Shown here piece after piece: positions 25,451 to 33,921 of a stretch of 64,000 bases of DNA (positions within the stretch are counted from its first letter, which is position 1; every line of letters begins with the position of its first letter). This DNA is from Paractinoplanes pyxinae (GTDB lineage: Bacteria; Actinomycetota; Actinomycetes; Mycobacteriales; Micromonosporaceae): positions 310,001 to 374,000 of the forward strand of contig NZ_JAPNTZ010000006.1 of the NCBI RefSeq assembly GCF_026626335.1. Reading direction: 5' to 3'. Under the pieces are notes generated by a model, which did not search any database, was not told the DNA's origin, and saw nothing but the letters and a program-made list of their open reading frames with translations. Made by a program: the position numbers and the translations under genes.

Positions 25451-25554
25451 CACACACTCCTGAAGGGACGCTGTCCGGCCATGATGCCTGACCGGATACC
25501 GCCCTGCCAGAGCAGAGCATGTCACTTTACGAACTCATCAGATTACACAGTGCG

Positions 25555-25582
25555 AGACTATATAGAAGGTCATCGTTGTCAA
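25555..25582 (-). promoter_or_regulatory. Sigma-70-type promoter for the XRE gene
   Basis: On the minus strand, perfect TTGACA (25577-25582), a 16-base spacer and TAGTCT (25555-25560), inside a locally AT-rich patch. Transcription would start near 25548, leaving about 98 bases of leader. Confidence 0.55.
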
Positions 25583-25653
25583 TCATGTCCGGCCAGCACG
25601 TACGTGCAAGGGTTTTCCCTGATTCGGTGACGCTCGTCGATGCCTAGGTTCAC

Positions 25654-25678
25654 CTCAAGTCTTCCGATGTGACTTGAG
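25654..25678. promoter_or_regulatory. Perfect 8-bp inverted repeat upstream of the M4 protease
   Basis: CTCAAGTC and GACTTGAG separated by nine bases. It lies 38-62 bases before the protease GTG, a suitable place for an operator, or it could fold as an mRNA hairpin. The binding protein is unknown. Confidence 0.45.
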
Positions 25679-25715
25679 CCCGTCCCCACCCCCGGGACGG
25701 GGAAGGAGCACCCGC

Positions 25716-27659
25716 GTGAAACGTCGAACCCCCTTGGTCATCGCGCTGGCCGCCGGAACCGCGGCCGCCGGCGCCATGGTCGCGGTCACCGGGCCCGCCA
25801 CCGCGGCGCCCCAGGACCCCGCGGCCGCCGCCGCCCTGGCCGCGAGCAAGGCGGACGCCCTGGTGGCCGGCCGCCCCTCGATCCTGCACGCCGGCTCGAA
25901 CGAGACCTTCCTGCGAAAGAAGGTCATCCAGTCGTCCGGCCTCAACTACGTGCCCTACGAGCGCACCTACAACGGCCTGCCCGTCCGCGGCGGCGACTTC
26001 GTCGTCGTGACCGACTCGGCCGGCCGGACCAAGTACACCTCGGTCGCCCAGAGCAGCCCGATCGGTGAGCTGTCCACGGCGGCCAAGGTCACCAGCACCG
26101 CCGCCGCGGCGACGGCTCAGGCTCAGCTCAAGACGGTCGACAGCGTCGAGGGTACGAACCTGGTGGTGCTGGCCGAGGAAGGCGAGCAGGCCGCACTGGC
26201 CTGGGAGACGACGGTGAACGGCACGGGCGCCGAGGGCGCGAGCCGCCTGACCGTGGCCGTCGACGCCGCCACGGGCCGGGTGCTGCGTACGACCGAGCAC
26301 GTCACCGAGGCGGCCGGCACGGGCACCGGATGGATCAACGGCACGGTTTCGATCGACACTACCCAGTCGGGCTCGTCCTACCTGCTGCAGGATCCGAGCC
26401 ACACCACGATCCGCTGCCAGAACGCCTCCGGCAACACGACGTTCAGCGGCCCCGACAACGTGTGGGGCAACGGCAGCGGCACCGACCGCGAGACCGGCTG
26501 CGTCGACGCCTTCTACGTCGCCCAGAAGCAGTACGCGATGCTCTCGTCGTGGCTCGGCCGCAACGGCCAGAACGGCAGCGGCGGCGCCTGGCCGATCCGG
26601 GTCGGCCTGAACGACCAGAACGCGTACTACGACGGCACCCAGGTGCAGATCGGCAAGAACACCGCCGGCCAGTGGATCGCCTCGGCCGACGTGGTGGGCC
26701 ACGAGCTGGGCCACGGCATCGACGACACCACCCCGGGCGGCATCTCGCGTTCGGGCACGCAGGAGTTCGTGGCCGACACGATCGGCGCGGCCACCGAGTG
26801 GTTCATCAACAACCCCAACGACGCCCCCGACTACCAGGTCGGCGAGGAGGTCAACCTGGTCGGCAGCGGCCCGATCCGGTACATGTACAACCCGTCGCTG
26901 GCGGGCGACAGCAACTGCTACTCGAGCAGCACCCCCGGCTCCGAGGTGCACGCGGCGGCCGGCCCCGGCAACCACTGGTTCTACCTGATGGCCGAGGGCA
27001 CCAACCCGACCAACGGGCAGCCCGCCAGCACCCGGTGCAGCGGCTCGGGCGCGATCACCGGTCTCGGCATCCAGAACGCCATGAAGATCATGTACAACGC
27101 GATGCTGATCAAGACGTCCAGCTCGTCGTACCTGAAGTACCGCACCTGGACGCTGACCGCGGCCAAGAACCTCTTCCCGAACGGCTGCACCGAGTTCAAC
27201 ACGGTCAAGGCGGCCTGGGACGCGGTCAACGTGCCGGCCCAGTCGGCCGACCCGACCTGCACCGGCGGGGGCACCACGCCGCCGCCCACCACCACGCCTC
27301 CGCCGCCCACCGGCTGCTCGGGCACCAACGCCACCGACGTCACGATCCCGGACGCGGGCGCCGCGGTGAACAGCGGCATCACGATCAGCGGCTGTGCCCG
27401 CGCCGCGTCGGCCACCTCGACGATCGCGGTCAACATCGTCCACACCTACCGCGGTGACCTCCGGGTCGACCTGGTGGCCCCGGACGGCACGGTCTACAAC
27501 CTCAAGGCGACGTCGACCTCCGACAGCGCCGACAACGTCAACACCACGTACACCAAGAACCTGTCCAGCGAGACGGCCAACGGCACCTGGCAGCTGCGGG
27601 TTCAGGACACCTACGCCCGCGACACCGGCTACATCAACACCTGGACCCTGACGGTCTAG
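25716..27659 (+). CDS. Secreted M4 (thermolysin-type) metallopeptidase with C-terminal P domain
   Basis: 647 residues. GTG start behind GGAAGGAG. Signal peptide to about residue 30 (ATAAPQ). Propeptide with FTP/PepSY regions, about 50-200. Catalytic domain with H329-E330-x2-H333 in VVGHELGHGID, third zinc ligand E350 in QEFVADTIG (a shorter loop than in thermolysin) and acid-base H412 in VHAAAGPGNHWFY. A Thr/Pro linker near 535-550 leads to a proprotein-convertase P domain (SATSTIAVNIVHTYRGDLRVDLVAPDG). Extracellular neutral protease; the P domain probably aids folding or binding. Confidence 0.93.
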   Translation: MKRRTPLVIALAAGTAAAGAMVAVTGPATAAPQDPAAAAALAASKADALVAGRPSILHAGSNETFLRKKVIQSSGLNYVPYERTYNGLPVRGGDFVVVTDSAGRTKYTSVAQSSPIGELSTAAKVTSTAAAATAQAQLKTVDSVEGTNLVVLAEEGEQAALAWETTVNGTGAEGASRLTVAVDAATGRVLRTTEHVTEAAGTGTGWINGTVSIDTTQSGSSYLLQDPSHTTIRCQNASGNTTFSGPDNVWGNGSGTDRETGCVDAFYVAQKQYAMLSSWLGRNGQNGSGGAWPIRVGLNDQNAYYDGTQVQIGKNTAGQWIASADVVGHELGHGIDDTTPGGISRSGTQEFVADTIGAATEWFINNPNDAPDYQVGEEVNLVGSGPIRYMYNPSLAGDSNCYSSSTPGSEVHAAAGPGNHWFYLMAEGTNPTNGQPASTRCSGSGAITGLGIQNAMKIMYNAMLIKTSSSSYLKYRTWTLTAAKNLFPNGCTEFNTVKAAWDAVNVPAQSADPTCTGGGTTPPPTTTPPPPTGCSGTNATDVTIPDAGAAVNSGITISGCARAASATSTIAVNIVHTYRGDLRVDLVAPDGTVYNLKATSTSDSADNVNTTYTKNLSSETANGTWQLRVQDTYARDTGYINTWTLTV

Positions 27660-27672
27660 TTCCCTCGATGGC

Positions 27673-27700
27673 AGGGCCGGCGCATCCGCGTCGGCCCTGT
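27673..27700 (+). terminator. Hairpin after the M4 protease
   Basis: 12-bp stem with one mismatch (CAGGGCCGGCGC with GCGTCGGCCCTG) around a four-base loop, 14 bases after the stop, then TTGTCATT. The 192-bp gap to the next gene otherwise holds only its promoter region. Confidence 0.55.
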
Positions 27701-27851
27701 TGTCATTCCGGACAAAAACCTTTTCCCGGTACGAACGTTAGCCCACGGTAGCGGCTGTGTTGCGCCGTGTTGCTTACCGGGTGCCCCGCTTCATCCACCC
27801 CCGCCCGGCCCGATCGGTACCGGTGACAGACACCGAACGAGAGGGCACACC

Positions 27852-28373
27852 TTGAAGCGTTTCGTCCGCCGCGCCGTCGTCACCGCCGCTCTGATCGCCG
27901 TCCCGACGATGGTCGGCGCCCCCGCGTTCGCGGCCGCCACCGCCGCGACCCCGAAGAAGAAGCCCGCCGCGGTTGTCGTCGACCCCGCCGCGTACGAGAC
28001 CGAGGTCGTCAAGCTGACCAACGCCGAGCGCACCGCCAACGGCTGCAAGGCCCTGCGCGTCGACTCGCGCCTGACCGAGGCCGCCCGCGCGCACAGCGCC
28101 GACCAGGCCAAGACCCGCACCATGACCCACACCGGCTCCGACGGCAGCAACTTCGTCACCCGCGAGGTGCGGGCCGGCTACCCGAAGAAGGACGCCTCGG
28201 CCGAGAACGTGGCCTACGGCTTCAAGACCCCGGAGCAGGTCGTCACGGCCTGGATGAACAGCACCGGCCACCGCAAGAACATCCTGAACTGCTCGAGCCT
28301 CGCCATCGGCGTGGGCCTGGCCTACGCCGGCAACGGCTCCCCGTACTGGACCCAGGACTTCGGCCGTTCCTGA
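27852..28373 (+). CDS. Secreted CAP (SCP/PR-1) domain protein
   Basis: 173 residues from a TTG with GAGGG upstream. Signal peptide RRAVVTAALIAVPTMVGAPAFAA. The CAP domain runs from about 45 to the end: VVKLTNAERTANGCKALRVDSRLTEAARAHSADQAK, the His of MTHTGSDG, AENVAYGF and WMNSTGHRKNILNCSS. These are the four CAP motifs with the central His/Glu cavity. One Cys pair. Exported; function of bacterial members is mostly unknown. Confidence 0.9.
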   Translation: MKRFVRRAVVTAALIAVPTMVGAPAFAAATAATPKKKPAAVVVDPAAYETEVVKLTNAERTANGCKALRVDSRLTEAARAHSADQAKTRTMTHTGSDGSNFVTREVRAGYPKKDASAENVAYGFKTPEQVVTAWMNSTGHRKNILNCSSLAIGVGLAYAGNGSPYWTQDFGRS

Positions 28374-28383
28374 CGGCACGACG

Positions 28384-28416
28384 AAATGCCGCACAGCCCA
28401 GGCTGTGCGGCATTTT
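28384..28416 (+). terminator. Strong hairpin with T-run after the CAP gene
   Basis: AAATGCCGCACAG pairs perfectly with CTGTGCGGCATTT around a short loop, giving four Ts at the right end and three As at the left, so it can work in both directions. No gene is visible from here to 28654. Confidence 0.75.
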
Positions 28417-28654
28417 CGCATTCCCGCCGGGCCCGGACGGCAAACGGAATTTGTCGCCGGCCCGAACATTCACCGAATGGGGTGACGGGCACGAAAAATT
28501 CCGCACCGGTAAACGGCGCGGAAATTGTTATTCAGAGTACGGGTGCCGCAACGCTTGGTGAGGAGCGTCGCGACACCCGGCCGAACTCGGCACCGAAAAA
28601 GTTGCCATGCGTAGGCACTTGGAATCGGTGCGTGCCTATCGGTAGTCTCGGCTG

Positions 28655-28930
28655 TCAGGAATGGAGGTCGAATTCGCCATCCTTGGCCGAGTCCACGAAG
28701 GCGGTCCACTCCGCCGGAGTGAACATCAGCGCCGGACCGGAGCGGTCCTTGCTGTCCCGGACGGCGACGCCCTGGTCGAGGAAGGCCACCTCGACACAGT
28801 TGTTACCGCCGTTGCCGTTGCTGCGGCTGGCCTTCTTCCAGACCGCAGCGGTGAGAACTGCAGCATTTGGCTGGTGCGTGAGCAACTCAAGCACCCCCCT
28901 TCGTATGCGGTTGTCTTTCTCGCAGAGCAC
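28655..28930 (-). CDS. DUF397 protein, partner of the upstream XRE regulator
   Basis: 91 residues at most. The DUF397 core is plain: VWKKASRSNGNGGNNCVEVA, then VAVRDSKD, then FTPAEWTAFVDSAKDGEFD. It starts at GTG 28930, overlapping the upstream TAG by one base; GTG 28894 is an alternative giving 79 residues, closer to the usual DUF397 length. DUF397 genes in actinomycetes regularly follow XRE/DUF5753 genes (the WhiJ-like sets of Streptomyces), and the pair is thought to act together in developmental control or as a toxin-antitoxin-like module. Confidence 0.85.
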   Translation of the reverse strand: MLCEKDNRIRRGVLELLTHQPNAAVLTAAVWKKASRSNGNGGNNCVEVAFLDQGVAVRDSKDRSGPALMFTPAEWTAFVDSAKDGEFDLHS

Positions 28931-29778
28931 TACGCGACGAGCAGGCTCTCGATCATCTTGATGGTCATTCTTGCGTCCAGCGCCCGGGCGCTCAAACGCT
29001 CGAACTCTTGCCGGTAACGGGCAACCTCGGAGGGTTGCTCCTCGTAGTAGTCTCCCGCAAGACCTTCAAGATAGACAACATCCAAATGGGTGGTCTCACG
29101 AAACTCCAAAAGCGCAGCTGAACCGCCCAGGAACGTGTGTTCACCAGCGCTGAACGGCAAAATCTGCACCAGCACATTGGGTAATTGGCCGACCTCGATC
29201 AGGTGCCGAAGCTGTTCGTTCATCACCTCGTCACCGCCCACCACCCGCCGCACCACCGATTCGTCGATGATGGCGGTGAGTTCGAGGGGCCGTTCGCCTC
29301 GCAGCCGGCTCTGGCGGGTGAGACGAAGGTTGACGCGGCGGTCGGTCTGCTGGGCCGACTCGTTCGACCGGCCGGTGCGGATCAGCGCCCGCATGTACGC
29401 CTCGGTCTGCAGGAGCCCCGGCACGATGATCGGTTCCCAGGCACGCATGGCGGCCGCCGCCGCTTCCAGGCCGACGAAGTTGCCGGGACGCATGATGTCC
29501 CGGTAGTCCGTCCACCACGTTCGCTCGCGGGACAGCCTGGCCAGCTCGACCAGCGCCTCCCGATAATCCTGATCGCCCACGCCGTACAGCGTCAGCAGAT
29601 CTTTGACGTCGCGCGGCGTCACCGCCACACGCGCGGTCTCGATGCGCGTGACCTTCGCGGCGTGCCACTCGAAATGCCTTGAGACGTTCTCTTGCGTCAG
29701 CCCCGCGGCCTCACGACACCGCTTGAGTTCCGCGCCCAGACGGCGACGGCGCAGGGTTGGCCCTTCATCAACGGACAC
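28930..29778 (-). CDS. XRE family regulator with DUF5753 domain (WhiJ-like)
   Basis: 282 residues. Helix-turn-helix at about 12-65 (LGAELKRCREAAGLTQENVSRHFEWHAAKVTRIE). The DUF5753 domain fills the rest: EPIIVPGLLQTEAYMRALI, RLTRQSRL, LTAIIDESVVRRVVGG, VLVQILPFSAGEH. GTG 29778 is chosen because GGGAG lies five bases upstream. Predicted cytoplasmic transcription regulator acting with the downstream DUF397 protein. Confidence 0.9.
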   Translation of the reverse strand: MSVDEGPTLRRRRLGAELKRCREAAGLTQENVSRHFEWHAAKVTRIETARVAVTPRDVKDLLTLYGVGDQDYREALVELARLSRERTWWTDYRDIMRPGNFVGLEAAAAAMRAWEPIIVPGLLQTEAYMRALIRTGRSNESAQQTDRRVNLRLTRQSRLRGERPLELTAIIDESVVRRVVGGDEVMNEQLRHLIEVGQLPNVLVQILPFSAGEHTFLGGSAALLEFRETTHLDVVYLEGLAGDYYEEQPSEVARYRQEFERLSARALDARMTIKMIESLLVA

Positions 29779-30006
29779 CTGGACTCCCTCGGTCCTGATG
29801 AGACCGATAGTACGGGTCTGGCCTCCATGATCCAAACACGGCGTACCAAACAAAAAGTACTAGCCTTCTTGTATTGGCCCTTCGCCCGGGTACATGATGC
29901 GCGGACATCGAGTCACAACGTTTTCTACCCACAGTGATCATCGCGGCCATGGTGGCCACTGCAGATCCGACCGAAGAACCAGACGTTGTCTAAGGGGCGT
30001 GGCGGC

Positions 30007-30648
30007 GTGTTGGCTGACCAGTACTTCCTGATCGCACACGAGGACCGCACCGGCCGGTCCCGACTCCATCCACGTGCGACCGGCCTGGGCCTGGCCGCAG
30101 CACTGATCGGCGAGCTGATCCTCGAAGGACGGATCGGCATCTCCGACGGAGACCTGCTGATTCTCGACCGGCATCCTCCGACCGACGCGCTCGCGCACGA
30201 CATTCTCGACCTTCTCATCGCGCAGCCGCAGCACCGGGACGTCCGGGTCTGGCTGGCCTTCCTCTCGCAGGACTCGGCGATCAGGGTCGGGGAGCGGCTC
30301 TCCCGCCTCGGCGCGGTCGAGCCGGTCACCCGGCGGCGCATGTTCTCCTCCACCGAGACTCTCTATATGCCCAACAGCGCGGCCCAGCGCAACGCGGCCG
30401 CCTGGGCGCCCGCCCGGCTGGCCAACCTGCTGGTCCGCGGCATCGGCATGACCATCAGCGACAGGGTGCTGATCGGCCTGGTGGCTGCCACCGGGCTGAC
30501 CCGGCACGTTCTCTACGACTTCGAGGCACACCGGCACGCATTCCAGTCGCTGCCCAGCGCCGTGGGGTCGCTCCCGTCAGACCTTCGGGAGCTCGTCGAG
30601 TACACCGAGGCTTCGGTGGGCTCGGTCGTCACAGTGGGCCGCCGGTGA
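30007..30648 (+). CDS. GPP34 (GOLPH3/Vps74-like) family protein
   Basis: 213 residues. LADQYFLIAHEDRTGRSRLHPRATGLGLAAALIGELIL is the family opening; DGDLLILDRHPPTDALAHDILDLL, VRVWLAFLS and LADLL-like helices follow. The eukaryotic homologues bind phosphatidylinositol-4-phosphate on Golgi membranes; actinobacterial ones are numerous and of unknown role. GTG 30007 has AAGGGG nine bases before it. Its stop overlaps a possible start of the permease gene. Confidence 0.85.
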   Translation: MLADQYFLIAHEDRTGRSRLHPRATGLGLAAALIGELILEGRIGISDGDLLILDRHPPTDALAHDILDLLIAQPQHRDVRVWLAFLSQDSAIRVGERLSRLGAVEPVTRRRMFSSTETLYMPNSAAQRNAAAWAPARLANLLVRGIGMTISDRVLIGLVAATGLTRHVLYDFEAHRHAFQSLPSAVGSLPSDLRELVEYTEASVGSVVTVGRR

Positions 30649-30710
30649 GCGGCACCGGGCGCCACCACCTGGGGCGCGACAACTCTGATCATTGGGCCGG
30701 AAGGATGCTC

Positions 30711-32246
30711 GTGTCACGTATGGAACCCGAAGAGCCGGACATCGTCTCGAAGGCGCTGGCCAAGAACAGGCTCGGCGTACCGTCGGTGGTGTTCTTCGGC
30801 GTGGCGGGTGCGGCCCCGCTCACCGTGATCATCGGTTCGATCACGACGATCTACGCGATCATCGGCAGCACCGCGGTGCCGATCGCCTACCTCGTGACGG
30901 CGGGGCTGCTGTCCCTGTTCACCGTCGGCTTCGTCGCCATGAGCCGGCACATCGTCAACACCGGCGCCTTCTACTCGTACATCAGTCATGGTCTGGGCCG
31001 GATCATCGGTGTGGGCGCGGCCTTCGTCGCCCTGCCCGCCTATTCACTCATGCAGATCGGGCTCTTCGGTCTCTTCGGATCCGTCGCCAGCGGCATCCTG
31101 GGGGCGTTCGGCTTCGCCGTTCCTTGGTACGCGTGCGCCATCGCAGCCTGGTTCGCGGTGGCAGTGCTCGGCCTGCTGTGGGTCGACCTCAGCGGCAAGG
31201 TGCTGGCCGTCCTGCTGGTGCTCGAGATCGCGGTCGTGCTCATCTACGACCTCGTGATGGTCAGCAACCCGGCCAACGGCCACGTCACGTTCTCGCAGTT
31301 CTCCCCGGCGCCCCTGGCCACCCCGGTGGTCGGCGTGCTGCTGGTGCTGGCGATCGCGGGCTTCGTCGGCTTCGAGGCCACGGTTGTGCTCTCCGAAGAG
31401 GCGAAGGACCCGAAGCGCACGATCGCCCGCGCCACGCACATCGCGGTGATCCTGGCCGGCGTGCTCTGCTCCATCTCGGCCTGGGCAATGTCGGTCAACA
31501 CCGGCCCCGACCAGATCGCCGCCAAGGCCGCCCAGCACGAGACCGACCTGGTCTTCACGCTAGTCGGTCCGCATCTGCCGGGCTTCATGGTCGACCTGGG
31601 CTACGTCCTGTTCCTGACGAGCGTCTTCGCGGCCCTGCTGGCCTTCCACGCCGCCGTGTCGCGCTATCAGTTCGCCCTCGGGCGCGAAGGCGTGCTGCCG
31701 GCCGCGTGGGGACGCACCCACCCGCGCACGGGCGCACCGCTGCTCGGCTCGATCACCCAGAGCGTGCTGGCGATCATCGTGCTCAGCCTGTACGCGCTCG
31801 TCGGCTCCGACCCGCTGGTGTTCGTGTTCGCGTGGCTGACCACGATCGGTGGCCTCGGGGTGCTGATCCTGATGTGGGCGGCGTCGGCCGCGGTGCTGGC
31901 CTTCTTCATGCGTAACCGGCGCCAGGAGAGCATCTGGAAGGCTTACATCGCTCCCGCGTGCGCATTCCTGCTGCTCACCATCGTCCTGGCCGCCACCTGC
32001 ATCGGCTTCGGTGAACTGCTTCAGGTCGACGGGGATTCACCGTTCCAGTGGCTGATTCCGGCCCTCTATCTCGCCGTGGCAATGATCGGCTTCGTGTGGG
32101 CGATGATCATGCGGGCAGCCCGGCCCGAGGTGTACGCGGCAATCGGCCGCGGCACCGAGGGGCGGGTGAATGTCATCCCCGATAGTTCAATGCTGCGGGC
32201 CCTGCACGCCGATCCGGTGGGCGCCCGCAGCGGATATCCCTACTGA
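30711..32246 (+). CDS. APC superfamily amino acid permease
   Basis: 511 residues with about 12 membrane helices. VPSVVFFGVAGAAPLTVIIGS, RHIVNTGAFYSYISHGLGRIIG and FVGFEATVVLSEEAKDPKRTI are standard APC motifs of helices 1, 3 and 6. GTG 30711 has GGAAGG six bases upstream; GTG 30645, overlapping the GPP34 stop as GTGA, would add 22 residues. Cotranscription with the GPP34 gene is likely. Substrate unknown, probably an amino acid or amine. Confidence 0.87.
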   Translation: MSRMEPEEPDIVSKALAKNRLGVPSVVFFGVAGAAPLTVIIGSITTIYAIIGSTAVPIAYLVTAGLLSLFTVGFVAMSRHIVNTGAFYSYISHGLGRIIGVGAAFVALPAYSLMQIGLFGLFGSVASGILGAFGFAVPWYACAIAAWFAVAVLGLLWVDLSGKVLAVLLVLEIAVVLIYDLVMVSNPANGHVTFSQFSPAPLATPVVGVLLVLAIAGFVGFEATVVLSEEAKDPKRTIARATHIAVILAGVLCSISAWAMSVNTGPDQIAAKAAQHETDLVFTLVGPHLPGFMVDLGYVLFLTSVFAALLAFHAAVSRYQFALGREGVLPAAWGRTHPRTGAPLLGSITQSVLAIIVLSLYALVGSDPLVFVFAWLTTIGGLGVLILMWAASAAVLAFFMRNRRQESIWKAYIAPACAFLLLTIVLAATCIGFGELLQVDGDSPFQWLIPALYLAVAMIGFVWAMIMRAARPEVYAAIGRGTEGRVNVIPDSSMLRALHADPVGARSGYPY

Positions 32247-32442
32247 TCTTTCCCGCACCGCACCGAGGCTTTCCCATGCCGGTTCCCCCACCGCCTGGGA
32301 AGGAGAGGACACACATTGGATCGATGTGGAGGTTGCCTATGAAGTGAGGTTTCCCCCCAGCTCCGCGGCAGACCGTCACCCTCTCGGGGCGGCCTGCCGC
32401 GTTATGTGCCGGGGTTTCGGCCGGGCCTTTCTCGGGCCTTTC

Positions 32443-32994
32443 TCAGGCGGCCGAGGGGAACTCGTACAGCCAGTAGGACTGCTGGTCGATGCGGGTGAAC
32501 TTCATGTTGTCGCTGAGCCGGCTCACCATCATCCGGAACACTCGCGACATGCGCCGCACCTCGTCGTTGTGGTTGCAGATGTCCAGGCAGACCAGGCCGT
32601 TCTGGGCCGAGGCGACCATGTACATCTGCTCGACCAGCTGGGCGAACGCCTCGCGGCCCTGGGCGTGCGGGCTGACCGCGACAAAGCCGATGTACCAGAT
32701 CTTGCGGGCGCTGTAGTGCTCGGGCCAGTGCCGCTCGAAGTACTGCGGTGCGATCAGAGGAACTGCATCGAGATCATTTGTGTACGTGGCCACGCCGCAG
32801 ATCGTGCCGTCGTCATCGAGGGCGAGATACTTGTCGACCCGAGTGTCAGCCAATACCGAGTCGAACTCGTCGCGGGTCATCAGGTGCCGCTGAACCGCCA
32901 GGTGGTTCAGCTCCTCGAACGCATCCCGGTACATGGTCCACATTGTTTCGTGGAGCGCTTGGTCGGTGATCCGGTCGATGACTTTGATCAGCAT
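32443..32994 (-). CDS. GNAT-like acetyltransferase family protein
   Basis: 183 residues. ATG 32994 has GGGAG six bases upstream. The middle resembles a GNAT fold: KYLALDDDGTICGVATYTND, KIWYIGFVAVSPHAQGREAFAQLVEQMY. The acetyl-CoA loop is altered (HAQGREAF rather than Q/RxxGxG/A), so catalysis is doubtful. Isolated gene with local base composition less GC-rich than its neighbours. Substrate unknown. Confidence 0.6.
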   Translation of the reverse strand: MLIKVIDRITDQALHETMWTMYRDAFEELNHLAVQRHLMTRDEFDSVLADTRVDKYLALDDDGTICGVATYTNDLDAVPLIAPQYFERHWPEHYSARKIWYIGFVAVSPHAQGREAFAQLVEQMYMVASAQNGLVCLDICNHNDEVRRMSRVFRMMVSRLSDNMKFTRIDQQSYWLYEFPSAA

Positions 32995-33375
32995 GTTCGG
33001 CTCCCCCGCAGGCCGCCGCCAGGTCGGCCCGCTTCTCGCACTCATCTTGATCGATGATTGTTGACCATCACTGTACGAAGCGTGACAGCGATACGACAAT
33101 GCGTAGCGTCCGATTGAATGTGCCAATTCATCTACCGGACGCGCCGAGTGCCCGTTTTGGTATGCAACTTGCAATCACCGGCGTGGATTCGTCCCTCGGT
33201 CCAGCAATCCGTTCATGACTGCGAGTACTAGACACCGTGCGCATTACACCTGGTCCAGGCTCTTTGGATCGTCCACCGAGAACGATCGTCAAGTAATGCG
33301 GCCTTGTTGATCAAAAAACAAGAACGCGGCCGCGAACAAGCGTAGTGCCATTCCAGCGGAAGTAACAGTGGGTAA
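32995..33375. other. 381-bp gap, lower GC, no gene seen
   Basis: Upstream region of the GNAT-like gene, joined to the downstream region of the Lrp gene. Noticeably less GC-rich than the surroundings. Near 33298-33335 a hairpin reads on the minus strand as CTTGTT, loop, AACAAG within GCGGCC/GGCCGC arms and with an internal T-run; it could terminate the Lrp transcript. No reading frame looks coding. Confidence 0.5.
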
Positions 33376-33843
33376 TCATTCGGTGTGGCGGCGCAGGAGC
33401 CCGTCGACGCTGTGCGGGGCGACCTCGTGCAGCACGATCGACGTCGACGTGCGGACAACGCCCGGGGCGGCCACGACCAGATTGGTGATCCGGTAGAGGT
33501 CGGCCGTGTCCTTGGCGACGATGCGGACGAGCAGGTCGCCGTCGCCGGTGGTGGCCAGGATCTCGACCACCTCGGGGATCCGGACGATCTGCTGGGCGGC
33601 CAGGTCGCCCTCGCGCTGGCTGAGCGACAACGTCATGAACGCCATCAGCGGATACCCGAGGGCCGCCGTCTCGAGCCGGCGCGAATAGGCGCCGAGCGCG
33701 CCGGACTCCCGCATGCGCCGCAGGCGGGCCTGCACGGTGTTGCGGGACATGGAAAGCCGCTCGGCCAGCGCGACCACGGTGGCGTCGGGGTCGGCGTCCA
33801 GGGCTCGCAGAATGCGCGCGTCGGTGCCGTCCAGAGATCGCAT
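33376..33843 (-). CDS. Lrp/AsnC family transcriptional regulator
   Basis: 155 residues. Helix-turn-helix in the first 60 (LDGTDARILRALDADPDATVVALAERLSMSRNTVQARLRRM), then the ligand-sensing RAM domain (GDLAAQQIVRIPEVVEILATTGDGDLLVRIVAKDTADLYRI). ATG 33843 is chosen because GGGGAGG lies nine bases upstream; ATG 33852 would sit directly on that site. No amino acid gene is adjacent; the divergent target is not obvious. Confidence 0.9.
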   Translation of the reverse strand: MRSLDGTDARILRALDADPDATVVALAERLSMSRNTVQARLRRMRESGALGAYSRRLETAALGYPLMAFMTLSLSQREGDLAAQQIVRIPEVVEILATTGDGDLLVRIVAKDTADLYRITNLVVAAPGVVRTSTSIVLHEVAPHSVDGLLRRHTE

Positions 33844-33921
33844 CGTTGCCATCCTCCCCCGTCGCCGGCCATTGTCCTGCGCAAACCGCACAAGAGGCAA
33901 CCTCGCAACGGTGCAGGATGC

